A stretch of 6,669 bases of DNA from Pseudomonadota bacterium (GCA_023389135.1 JAEWEX010000493.1:1-6669), one strand, 5' to 3'; counted from the first letter of the stretch, positions 1 to 6,536 are shown. Made by a program: numbers and translations. The notes: generated from the letters alone by a model not told the origin.

Positions 1-247
1 CGTAAAGCCCCGCGATCGAAGGCAGTCCGCGCTCGGAATTGCGCGGAAAGACGGTCACGAGCTTGACTCCCATCAGGCCGCCAGGCCGCCAGGCCGGCAT
101 GATCAGCAGGGTTTCGCCCGCCGGCCCGACATGATGATGCTGGCGCACCGGGGTCTCGCAGCCCGAGGCGAACATGTCGCGCAGCGCGCCGATCAGTTCC
201 GGCCAGGGCAAGCTGGTGCGAACAAGGTCGGCATCGAAAGTCAGCAT
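1..247 (-). CDS. Ornithine cyclodeaminase/mu-crystallin family protein, N-terminal part (runs off left edge)
   Basis: Reading the minus strand from the ATG at 247..245 gives 82 codons of open frame with no stop. The family (ornithine cyclodeaminase, ketimine reductases, delta1-pyrroline/piperideine-2-carboxylate reductases, alanine dehydrogenase of the Ala type) is NAD(P)-dependent and normally about 310-330 residues, so only the first quarter is here. Visible family marks are Arg35 in PVRQHHHV, the LLIMPAW block (residues 47-53), GVKLVTVFPRN with Lys62 (60-70), and GLPSIAGLY (74-82). In characterised members the Arg and Lys contact the substrate carboxylate and keto/imino region. The Rossmann domain lies outside the window, so the exact reaction cannot be assigned. 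This ATG is the only usable start: upstream in frame there is no ATG/GTG/TTG before a stop at 298..296. The Shine-Dalgarno is weak (GAGTGA, 257..252). The gene is divergent from the regulator and shares a control region with it. An 8-bp tandem repeat lies inside the gene at 75-97. Confidence 0.85.
   Translation of the reverse strand, partial: MLTFDADLVRTSLPWPELIGALRDMFASGCETPVRQHHHVGPAGETLLIMPAWRPGGLMGVKLVTVFPRNSERGLPSIAGLY
75..97. repeat. 8-bp tandem repeat (AGGCCGCC, about 2.9 copies) inside the cyclodeaminase-family gene
   Basis: The unit AGGCCGCC occurs at 75-82 and 83-90, and is followed by AGGCCGG at 91-97. The unit length is not a multiple of three, so gain or loss of one copy would shift the minus-strand reading frame. 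In the present copy number the frame is intact and the protein keeps family spacing between MPAW and GVKLV. Confidence 0.8.
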
Positions 248-272
248 CCGGTCACTCGCGTATCTGGAGAAT

Positions 273-284
273 TTCGTATAGGAA
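273..284. promoter_or_regulatory. Candidate operator 1, TTCGTATAGGAA (11/12 match to operator 2)
   Basis: The sequence differs at a single base from the perfect palindrome TTCGTATACGAA at 994-1005. It sits in the 96-bp gap between the divergent cyclodeaminase-family gene and the XRE-cupin gene, 25 nt upstream of the minus-strand start codon. A second small palindrome, GAATATTC (282-289), overlaps its edge. AT-rich sequence stands out here against a GC-rich background. Assignment to the adjacent XRE regulator is an inference from position and repetition. Confidence 0.6.
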
Positions 285-285
285 T

Positions 286-315
286 ATTCGACGCATCATC
301 GGGAATCGGAGTCAA
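286..315 (-). promoter_or_regulatory. Possible sigma-70 promoter for the minus-strand cyclodeaminase-family gene
   Basis: On the minus strand there is a good -35 hexamer, TTGACT (315..310), an 18-bp spacer, and a moderate -10, TCGAAT (291..286). The candidate operator at 273-284 lies just downstream of the -10, a position where a bound protein would block initiation. The -10 match is imperfect, so this is a weak prediction. Confidence 0.3.
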
Positions 316-332
316 GCATGGCTTCGCCTGCC

Positions 333-337
333 GGAGG
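333..337 (+). promoter_or_regulatory. Shine-Dalgarno GGAGG that fixes the GTG start of the regulator
   Basis: GGAGG lies 6 nt before GTG 344. It decides the start in favour of 344 rather than an ATG at 131, which would run the reading frame through the divergent promoter region and antisense through the neighbouring gene. Confidence 0.75.
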
Positions 338-343
338 CACGAC

Positions 344-967
344 GTGAACATTTCCGAACCGCGGAGCCCACGCGGCGGGCGCGAGATCGATCTCGGCGCG
401 CGCGTCCGCGCGCTCCGCAACCGGGCTGGCTTGACGAGCAAGGAGGTGGCGGCACGCTCGGGCCTGTCGCCCTCTTCCATCTCCAAGATCGAGAACAACC
501 TGCTCTCCCCGACCTACGAGAACATCATCAAGCTGGCGCGCGGACTGGACGTCGACATCGCCGAGCTGTTTTCCGATCCAGCGCGATCGACGCCGTTCGG
601 ACGGCGCTCCATCACCCGCAAAGGCGGGGGAAAATTCTTCCGGACTGCGCAATACGACTACGAAATGCTGTGCACGGATCTCGTCGCAAAGAAAATCCTG
701 CCGCTCAAGGCGCGGATCAAGGCGCGCAGCATCCGCGATTTCGGGGGGCTCATCCGCCATGACGGCGAGGAGTTGCTGCTGGTGCTGTCCGGCGCGGTGG
801 AACTCCACACGGAATTCTACGAGCCGGTGATGCTCCAGGCCGGCGACTGCGCCTATTTCGACAGCACCATGGGCCATGTCTGCGTCGCCCACGGCCTCGA
901 GGACGCCGAGGTGTTCTGGGTCTGCACCAACATCGACATGGCGCTGGCCGTGCCTGCGCCGGCCTGA
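344..967 (+). CDS. XRE-family transcriptional regulator with C-terminal cupin domain
   Basis: This 207-residue protein has the standard two-part layout of small-molecule-responsive XRE-cupin regulators. The N-terminal helix-turn-helix spans about residues 15-76. It includes IDLGARVRALRNRAGLTSKE, the recognition-helix region SPSSISKIENN (42-52), SPTYENIIKLARGL, and an ending DIAELF. A linker (about 77-130) follows. The cupin_2 barrel covers about 134-200, marked by HDGEELLLVLSGAVELH, LQAGDCAYFDSTMGH and the closing strand near EVFWVCTN. The usual HxH metal motif of cupin enzymes is absent, so the barrel probably senses a ligand rather than catalysing a reaction. The GTG start is chosen for its strong Shine-Dalgarno (GGAGG, 6-nt spacing) and because it leaves a normal divergent promoter region. 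The gene sits between two near-identical palindromes at 273-284 and 994-1005, consistent with local control of the divergent gene, of itself, and of the downstream transport operon. Whether it represses or activates cannot be told. Confidence 0.9.
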   Translation: MNISEPRSPRGGREIDLGARVRALRNRAGLTSKEVAARSGLSPSSISKIENNLLSPTYENIIKLARGLDVDIAELFSDPARSTPFGRRSITRKGGGKFFRTAQYDYEMLCTDLVAKKILPLKARIKARSIRDFGGLIRHDGEELLLVLSGAVELHTEFYEPVMLQAGDCAYFDSTMGHVCVAHGLEDAEVFWVCTNIDMALAVPAPA

Positions 968-976
968 CGCGGCCGG

Positions 977-1005
977 TTGCGCTGCAATTCAGTTTCGTAT
1001 ACGAA
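977..1005 (+). promoter_or_regulatory. Possible promoter of the transport/catabolic operon, overlapping operator 2
   Basis: TTGCGC (977-982), a 17-bp spacer and TACGAA (1000-1005) resemble weak sigma-70 hexamers. The second hexamer is the right half of the palindrome at 994-1005, so protein bound there would occlude RNA polymerase. The 112-bp gap (968-1079) after the regulator stop supports a promoter somewhere in this stretch. The exact hexamers are uncertain. Confidence 0.3.
994..1005. promoter_or_regulatory. Candidate operator 2, perfect 12-bp palindrome TTCGTATACGAA
   Basis: Every base pairs with its symmetry partner: TTCGTA followed by TACGAA. The site lies 26 bp after the regulator stop and 74 bp before the solute-binding protein start. 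It recurs with one mismatch at 273-284. A perfect, AT-containing palindrome repeated in the two non-coding gaps flanking a DNA-binding protein gene is a strong operator candidate. The cognate factor is most simply the XRE-cupin protein. Confidence 0.65.
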
Positions 1006-1079
1006 TTTTATTGCGACAGACAGAAACCGGCGGATCGATGGGGCCATCCAGTGCCGCGACCGCGACAGAGGACAGCGCG

Positions 1080-1964
1080 ATGAACGATCAGGACATGAGC
1101 CGCCGGACACTGTTCGGCATCGGCACCGCGGGCGGCGCGGCCCTGCTGACCGCAGGCGTCGCCGCAGCGCCCGCAGCCGCGCAGACCGCCCCCGAGGCCG
1201 CGGGCGGCACGCTTCAGGAAATCCGCGGCCGCGGGGAGTTGCGCATCGGCGTCGCGCCGGGCGAGCCCTGGTTCTTCAAGGACCAGCGTTCGGGGGAATG
1301 GCACGGCATCGGCTGGGGCGTCGGCGTCGCGCTGGCCGAACAGCTCGGCGTCAAGGCGGCGCCGGTGGAAACCACCTGGGGCAACGCGGTCGCCGGCCTC
1401 CAGGCAGGGCAGTTCGACGTCATGTTCGTGCTCGACGCCACGCCGCAACGGGCGCTGGCCGTCGACTTCCCGGTGCAGCCGATGTTCTACTACGCACAGG
1501 GCATCCTGGTCCGCGACGACCTCGAGGTCTCCGCCTGGGAGGAACTGAACAAGCCCGACATCCGCGTCGGCGTGATCCTGGGCACGGCGCCCGACCGCGA
1601 CGTCACCGCGCGGCTGCCCAATGCGCAGATCGAGCGCTTCCCCAATGGCGACGAAACGGCGGCCGCCTTCCAGGCGGGGCGCGTCGACGCGATCTCGCTG
1701 TTCCATCCGGCGCTGGTGATGCTTCGCAACCGCGTGCGCCGCGGTAAGGTGCTGCTGCCGACCCCGATCAAGCAGTCGACCACCAGCGCAGGCGTGCGCC
1801 GCACCGAGGACAAGTCCTGGCGCGACTGGCTCGGCCTCGCCCTCGCCTACATGTACACGTCCGGCGAGACGCAGCGGATCTACGAGGAGTTCCTCACCTT
1901 CCGCGGCATCGAGCCGGCCGACGCCCCGCCGGTGATGCGCGAGATGTGGGCGGGCGGCAACTAG
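1080..1964 (+). CDS. Family-3 ABC transporter solute-binding protein with Tat signal
   Basis: This 294-residue periplasmic binding protein (SBP_bac_3 fold) feeds the two permeases downstream. The N-terminus has a twin-arginine signal: SRRTLFG at 7-13, a hydrophobic stretch to about residue 31, and probable cleavage near PAAAQ (31-35). The mature part starts GTLQEIRGRGELRIGVAPGE (43-62), then lobe 2 and hinge regions including TPQRALAVDF (121-130) and LGTAPDRD (168-174). Arg124 matches the arginine that holds the ligand carboxylate in amino-acid binders such as HisJ. At the position of the alpha-amino-binding aspartate, GRVDAISLFHP (200-210) has Phe208 and His209 instead. The usual DG..GF..DL signature near residue 75 is also altered to WHGIGWGVGVALAEQ. 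I therefore expect a carboxylate ligand that need not be a normal alpha-amino acid. ATG 1080 is preferred over in-frame ATG 1038 because AGAGGA (1067-1072) lies 7 nt upstream and the Tat motif then sits at the N-terminus. A GC hairpin covers the stop codon. Confidence 0.9.
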   Translation: MNDQDMSRRTLFGIGTAGGAALLTAGVAAAPAAAQTAPEAAGGTLQEIRGRGELRIGVAPGEPWFFKDQRSGEWHGIGWGVGVALAEQLGVKAAPVETTWGNAVAGLQAGQFDVMFVLDATPQRALAVDFPVQPMFYYAQGILVRDDLEVSAWEELNKPDIRVGVILGTAPDRDVTARLPNAQIERFPNGDETAAAFQAGRVDAISLFHPALVMLRNRVRRGKVLLPTPIKQSTTSAGVRRTEDKSWRDWLGLALAYMYTSGETQRIYEEFLTFRGIEPADAPPVMREMWAGGN

Positions 1965-1970
1965 CCGCCC
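1952..1970 (+). other. GC-rich hairpin at the stop codon of the solute-binding protein gene
   Basis: GGGCGGC (1952-1958) and GCCGCCC (1964-1970) form a perfect 7-bp stem with the 5-nt loop AACTA, which contains part of the TAG stop codon. No T-run follows, so it is not a classical intrinsic terminator. Intercistronic structures after binding-protein genes commonly slow 3' decay or reduce read-through, giving excess binding protein over permease. That role here is an inference. Confidence 0.55.
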
Positions 1971-1992
1971 CAACCCTACCCGCGCTGCGGCG

Positions 1993-2661
1993 ATGAACTA
2001 CGACTGGGACTTCTCGCCGGTCTGGCGCAATGCCGGCTTCCTGCTGGAGGGGCTCGCCAACACGGTGTGGCTCTCGGCCTGCGCGATCTCGCTCGGCCTC
2101 CTCATCGGGCTCGGGCTCGCCATGCTCAGGCTGTCGCCAGTGCGGCTCGTCTCCGGGCTCGCCATGGCGTTCATCGAGTTCTACCGCAACACGCCGCCGC
2201 TGGTTCATTTCTTCTGGTACTTCTACGGCCTGCCCATCGCCATCGGCGTCAGCATGAGCCCGTTCCTGGCGGCGCTGCTGGCGCTGTCGATCCAGTCCGG
2301 AGCGTTCTTCGCCGAGGCGTTCCGCGGCGGCATCGTCTCCATCGAGCGCGGCCAGTGGGAAGCCGGCCGGGCGCTCGGCATGACGCAGGGCCGGCTGATG
2401 CGCCGCATCATCCTGCCGCAGGCGGTCCGCCGCACCATTCCGCCGCTGATGGAGCGCTCCTTCGAGCTCGTGAAGACCACCGCGCTCGCGGCGACGCTGG
2501 CCTATGGCGAACTGCTCTACAACGCCATGGTGGTGACCTCGCAGAGCTTTCGCCCGCTTGAGACCTATACGGCGGTGGCCGTACTGTTCTTCTCGCTCCT
2601 GTTCTGCGCCAGCCTCGCCATGCGCGCGGTCGAGGCGCGGCTCGCCCGCGGGCAGCGGTAG
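1993..2661 (+). CDS. Polar amino acid-type ABC transporter permease 1 (HisM/GlnP family)
   Basis: This 222-residue inner-membrane protein is of the His/Glu/Gln/Arg/opine permease family, at typical length. Hydrophobic segments are visible at about residues 15-45 (FLLEGLANTVWLSACAISLG onward), 53-62, 70-80, 85-105 and 185-208. The cytoplasmic EAA loop begins at Glu123 (EAGRALGMTQGRLMRRIILP) and ends near TIPPL. This is the coupling helix that docks on the ATPase. The gene starts 28 bp after the binding-protein stop and lacks a clear Shine-Dalgarno (only a GCGGCG-like stretch), so its translation may be weaker than that of the binding protein or depend on read-through past the hairpin. It is followed by a close paralogue 3 bp downstream, implying a heterodimeric membrane channel. 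Confidence 0.92.
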   Translation: MNYDWDFSPVWRNAGFLLEGLANTVWLSACAISLGLLIGLGLAMLRLSPVRLVSGLAMAFIEFYRNTPPLVHFFWYFYGLPIAIGVSMSPFLAALLALSIQSGAFFAEAFRGGIVSIERGQWEAGRALGMTQGRLMRRIILPQAVRRTIPPLMERSFELVKTTALAATLAYGELLYNAMVVTSQSFRPLETYTAVAVLFFSLLFCASLAMRAVEARLARGQR

Positions 2662-2664
2662 GCC

Positions 2665-3329
2665 ATGGCCTACGATTTCGCCTTCGAGGTGGTGTTTCAG
2701 GACATCGACCTGCTGCTGCGCGGCGTCGGGCTGACGGTGGCGCTGTGGGCGCTGGCATTCGCCTTCGCGCTGGTGGCCGGCCTGTTCCTCGGCATCGCCC
2801 GGGGCTCACCGCGGCGCTGGCTCAACTGGCCGGCGACGGCCTATATCGAGGTGTTCCGCAACACGCCGGTGCTGGTCCAGCTGGTCTGGTTCTATTACGC
2901 GTTCCCGGTGCTGACCGGCATCCAGATGTCGCCTTTCACCGCGGCGGCGCTGGGCCTCAGCCTCAACACCTCGGCCTATTGCGCCGAGATCTACCGTGGC
3001 GGGCTGCAGTCCATCCTGCGCGGCCAGTGGGAGGCGGGCACCGCGCTCGGCATGACCTATGGCCGGGTCATGCGCCGCATCGTGCTGCCGCAAGCGGTGC
3101 GCCGGATGATCCCGGCCTTCACCAACCGTGCAGTGGAACTGGCGAAGATGACGTCGATCGCCTCGGTGCTGGCCGTCCACGAGCTGATGTACGAGGCGCG
3201 GCTGCTCAGCACCCAGAGCTACCTGCCGCTGGAGACCTTCACCGTCGTCGCGGTCATCTACTTCCTGCTGATCTATCCCGGAACGCTCGCAGCCTATGCG
3301 CTCGAGCGCCGCTACGCCGCGAGGGCCTG

Positions 3330-3330
<1 letters not shown>
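2665..3330 (+). CDS. Polar amino acid-type ABC transporter permease 2 (HisQ/HisM family)
   Basis: This 221-residue permease is paralogous to the preceding one and almost equal in length. Its EAA loop begins at the same residue number, Glu123 (EAGTALGMTYGRVMRRIVLP followed by QAVRRMIPAF). Membrane segments lie at about residues 15-45, 53-60, 68-80, 90-105 and 190-212. FRNTPVLVQLVWFYY (residues 62-76) is the family signature ahead of the third segment. The start is 3 bp after the permease 1 stop, and the stop overlaps the ATPase start by one base (TGATG), so the three membrane-complex genes are translationally coupled. Together with permease 1 it should form the translocation pathway for the solute delivered by the periplasmic binding protein. 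Confidence 0.93.
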
Positions 3331-4115
<785 letters not shown>

Positions 4116-4121
4116 CATCAC

Positions 4122-4127
4122 AGGGGG
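4122..4127 (+). promoter_or_regulatory. Shine-Dalgarno AGGGGG for the class IV aminotransferase-like gene
   Basis: AGGGGG lies 5 nt before ATG 4133, in the 17-bp gap after the ATPase stop. It supports the 304-residue start, including an N-terminal extension of about 20 residues before the first family strand. Confidence 0.6.
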
Positions 4128-4132
4128 CCATC

Positions 4133-5047
4133 ATGGCTGCGACTGAAATCAAGGGCGCGCAGACACCGGCCGATGATCCCCGCAACGAGGATGTGCTCAT
4201 CTGGCTGAATGGCCGGCTCGTGAAGCGCGCCGAGGCGCTTGTCTCCATATTCGACGCAGGCTTCGGCCTCGGCGACGGCGTGTGGGAAGGCATCCGGCTG
4301 GTGGAGGGCCGGCTGGTGCTGGTCGACGAGCACCTGCGGCGCCTCTACGACGGCGCCCGCACTATCGCCATCGACATCGGAATGACGTCGGCCGAGATGC
4401 GTGGCGCGCTGGAGGACACGGTCGCCGCCAACGGCATGTCCGACGGCGTCCACATCCGGCTGATGGTGACGCGTGGCGAGAAGCGGACCGTGCATCAGGA
4501 CCCGCGCAACGCGCTGGGACGGGCGACGGTGGCCATCGTCGCCGAGCACAAAGTGCCGGATCCCGAGGTGAAGCGCCGCGGCCTGACGCTCGCCACCTCC
4601 ACCTTCCGCTGCAGCGGACCTGACGTCTTCGACCTGAGGCTCAACTCCCATAGCCGGCTCAACCTGATCCAAGCGCTGCTCCAGGCGATTTCGGCCGGCG
4701 CCCACGAGGCGCTGATGCTCGATCCCGCGGGCTTCGTGTCGAGCTGCAACTCCACCAACTTCTTCATCGTGCGCGACGGCCGCGTGCTCACCTCGACCGG
4801 TCGCTTCTGCTTCAAGGGCATCACGCGCGCGAAGACGATCCAGCTCTGCGCAGACAATGGGGTGAGCTGTACCGAGACCGACGTCACGCTGGCCGAGGCG
4901 TACTCGGCAGATGAGGCGTTCGTCACCGGCACCTTCGGTGGGCTGACCCCGGTGTCGTACATCGACGGCCGCCAGATCGGCAGCGGGGCGCGTCCGGTCA
5001 CCGGACGGCTGTCGGCGCTCTACGACACGATGGTCCGGCGGGGATGA
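4133..5047 (+). CDS. Class IV (PLP fold-type IV) aminotransferase-like protein lacking the catalytic lysine
   Basis: This 304-residue protein matches branched-chain and D-amino-acid transaminases along its length: VLIWLNGRLV (21-30), FDAGFGLGDGVWEGIR (40-55), EHLRRLY (66-72), GFVSSCNSTNFFIVRDG (200-216), FKGITRAKTI (227-236) and DEAFVTGTFGGLTPV (260-274). Phosphate-cup elements (Arg70, GITR at 229-232, TGT at 265-267) are kept. Active members read K-S-L-N-Y-L-N-N-I-L-A at the Schiff-base lysine; here the ungapped equivalent is N-S-H-S-R-L-N-L-I-Q-A (171-181), so the lysine column holds Asn171. No lysine occurs between 147 and 228. The glutamate that pairs with the pyridine nitrogen (VTEGSSSNVF in D-amino-acid transaminase) is Ser204. 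It may therefore not be a transaminase; non-Schiff-base chemistry, a scaffold or a regulatory role are alternatives. The fold family is secure and the function is not. The stop overlaps the next start (ATGA), implying coupled synthesis with the MmgE/PrpD protein. Confidence 0.88.
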   Translation: MAATEIKGAQTPADDPRNEDVLIWLNGRLVKRAEALVSIFDAGFGLGDGVWEGIRLVEGRLVLVDEHLRRLYDGARTIAIDIGMTSAEMRGALEDTVAANGMSDGVHIRLMVTRGEKRTVHQDPRNALGRATVAIVAEHKVPDPEVKRRGLTLATSTFRCSGPDVFDLRLNSHSRLNLIQALLQAISAGAHEALMLDPAGFVSSCNSTNFFIVRDGRVLTSTGRFCFKGITRAKTIQLCADNGVSCTETDVTLAEAYSADEAFVTGTFGGLTPVSYIDGRQIGSGARPVTGRLSALYDTMVRRG

Positions 5048-6453
5048 CCGAGGCTGCGCCGGACAGCCTGACGCTGCGGATCGCGCGGTTCGCCGCCAGG
5101 CTGACGCTGGAGGACATCCCGGATGAAGTCCGCGAGAAGGCGAAATTGCACATCCTGGATACGGTCGGCTGCGGCATCGCCGGCGCATCCTCCGATCTCG
5201 CGCGCCGACTGATCGACTTCGTCGCCACGGAACACGGCGCCGGGACGATCCCGGTCCTGGGGTCCGCACGAAGCTTCGGCCCAGCGGCCGCCGCCTTCGC
5301 CAATGCCGCAGCCATGAACGCGCTCGACTTCGACGACGGTTTCGAGATCGACGGAAAGGGCATGGGCCATCCGGGTGCGACCATCGTCGCAGCCGCGCTG
5401 TCGGCCTGCCGGCCGCGGACGACGGGAGGCGACCTGCTGCGGGGCGTGATTGCCGGCTATGAGGTAAACAACCGGCTGATCCTGGCCATGCAGCCGAGCC
5501 ATGAGCGGTTTCGCGAGGTCTATGGCGTATGCCAGCACCAGACCATCGGGGCCGCCGTCGCCCACGGAGTCACGCTGGGTCTCGATTCCGCACGGGTGGA
5601 GAACGCCATCGGCTTTGCGGCAACCCTTGCCAGCGTTCCCAGCCTGAGGAAATACAACTGGCAGTCGCGGCCGCTGGTGGACTTCAAGGATTTCAACGCG
5701 CCGGCGGCAGAGGCCGGCGTGCGGGCGGTGCAGCTCGATGCGCTGGGCCTCGCCGGCGCGCGCGACGTGCTGGACGGAGCTTCGGGCTACTGGCGGATGG
5801 CGGGTTCGGACAGGTTCGACCCGGCTGCATTGACCGACGGGCTGGGCGCCGACTGGCTGATCCTGCGCAGCAGCATCAAGCCCTATCCAGCCTGTCGCTG
5901 GATGCATGCGGCGATGGAGGCGTTCGAGACGCTGACGCGCCGCCATGCGCTGCAGCCGCGAGAGATCGAGCGCGTCGTCGTCCACACCTCGGCGGGCCTG
6001 GCGCGAGACTTCATGGACCATGCCCCCGCCACCATGGTCGATGCCCAGTTCAGCCTGCCCTTCTGTCTCGCGGCGCTAGCGCTCGGCGTATCGCCCGCGT
6101 CGCGCTGGTATGAGAACCGGACGCTGCGCCGCAATGACATGCTCGCCTTCGCCCGGAAGGTCGCGGCCGAGATCGACGACGAGGTGGACGCCGCCATGAG
6201 CGGCCCGCGGCGTCGCCCCGCCGGCCGCGTCAGCATCCTCGCACGGGGCGAACGCTTCGGGTCCAGCCTGATCGCACATCCCAGGGGCGGCTTCGAACGC
6301 CCCGTATCGTCAGCGGAAATCCGTGAGAAGTTCATGGCCAACGCCGCGCCGGTGCTCGGCCAGACCGCGACGCACGGCCTGGTCGCCGCGATCGGACGGC
6401 TGGAACGGACGGCCCGGGCCTCGGCGGTATTCGCGGTCGATCCCAAACCCTGA
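5044..6453 (+). CDS. MmgE/PrpD family protein (dehydratase/decarboxylase/epimerase superfamily)
   Basis: This 469-residue protein is of normal family length. The superfamily includes 2-methylcitrate dehydratase, cis-aconitate decarboxylase and iminodisuccinate epimerase. The all-helical domain carries HILDTVGCGIAGA (36-48), MNALDFDDGFEIDGKGMGHP (91-110), YGVCQHQTIGAAVAHG (160-175) and LVDFKDFNAPAAEAG (211-225). The lid domain carries SSIKPYPACRWMH (276-288). Candidate active-site residues, matched from memory to human cis-aconitate decarboxylase, are Asp95, His109, His165, Lys215 and Lys279. Gly99 stands where that enzyme has Thr97. Substrates of the family are usually polycarboxylates or imino-dicarboxylates, which fits a partner protein from an amino/imino-acid family but does not identify the reaction. 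The start overlaps the preceding stop by four bases (ATGA). It is the last gene of the operon here, with an IS element beginning about 30 bp after its stop. Confidence 0.9.
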   Translation: MTEAAPDSLTLRIARFAARLTLEDIPDEVREKAKLHILDTVGCGIAGASSDLARRLIDFVATEHGAGTIPVLGSARSFGPAAAAFANAAAMNALDFDDGFEIDGKGMGHPGATIVAAALSACRPRTTGGDLLRGVIAGYEVNNRLILAMQPSHERFREVYGVCQHQTIGAAVAHGVTLGLDSARVENAIGFAATLASVPSLRKYNWQSRPLVDFKDFNAPAAEAGVRAVQLDALGLAGARDVLDGASGYWRMAGSDRFDPAALTDGLGADWLILRSSIKPYPACRWMHAAMEAFETLTRRHALQPREIERVVVHTSAGLARDFMDHAPATMVDAQFSLPFCLAALALGVSPASRWYENRTLRRNDMLAFARKVAAEIDDEVDAAMSGPRRRPAGRVSILARGERFGSSLIAHPRGGFERPVSSAEIREKFMANAAPVLGQTATHGLVAAIGRLERTARASAVFAVDPKP

Positions 6454-6475
6454 ACGTCCTTCGGCAGGAGGGGGA

Positions 6476-6536
6476 TCCGTGATGACCTGAGACCCTGAAC
6501 TTCCTCCAGATTTGGGTAGAGTCCGTCGATCACGGA
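6476..6536. repeat. 8-bp inverted repeat TCCGTGAT / ATCACGGA at the operon-IS junction
   Basis: TCCGTGAT (6476-6483) and ATCACGGA (6529-6536) are exact reverse complements separated by 45 bp. Pairing can extend through GAC/GTC with one bulged base. The right arm ends 8 bp before the orfA start codon. It may form a weak mRNA hairpin near the transposase start, or be coincidental. Confidence 0.45.

Noticed and set aside
131..343. Upstream ATG start for the regulator giving a 278-residue protein
   Set aside because: The extra 71 residues overlap the divergent gene antisense, show no family similarity, and cover the intergenic control region. GTG 344 has a strong GGAGG at ideal spacing.
1038..1079. 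ATG 1038 as the start of the solute-binding protein
   Set aside because: It would add 14 residues before the Tat signal and has a poorer ribosome-binding site than ATG 1080 with AGAGGA at 7-nt spacing.
4127..4137. Palindrome GCCATCATGGC around the class IV gene start codon
   Set aside because: The single-base loop cannot form an RNA hairpin, and the symmetry follows from an ATG followed by GC with an upstream GCC. There is no second copy elsewhere in the window.
4118..5269. Long antisense open frame (383 codons) opposite the class IV gene and the start of the MmgE/PrpD gene
   Set aside because: The translation has no recognisable motif, while the plus strand carries two clear protein families with coupled starts. 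Long antisense frames are common in DNA this GC-rich.
6457..6469. Possible terminator after the MmgE/PrpD gene (TCCT/AGGA stem)
   Set aside because: The stem is only 4 bp and is followed by a G-run, not a T-run, so it does not look like an intrinsic terminator.
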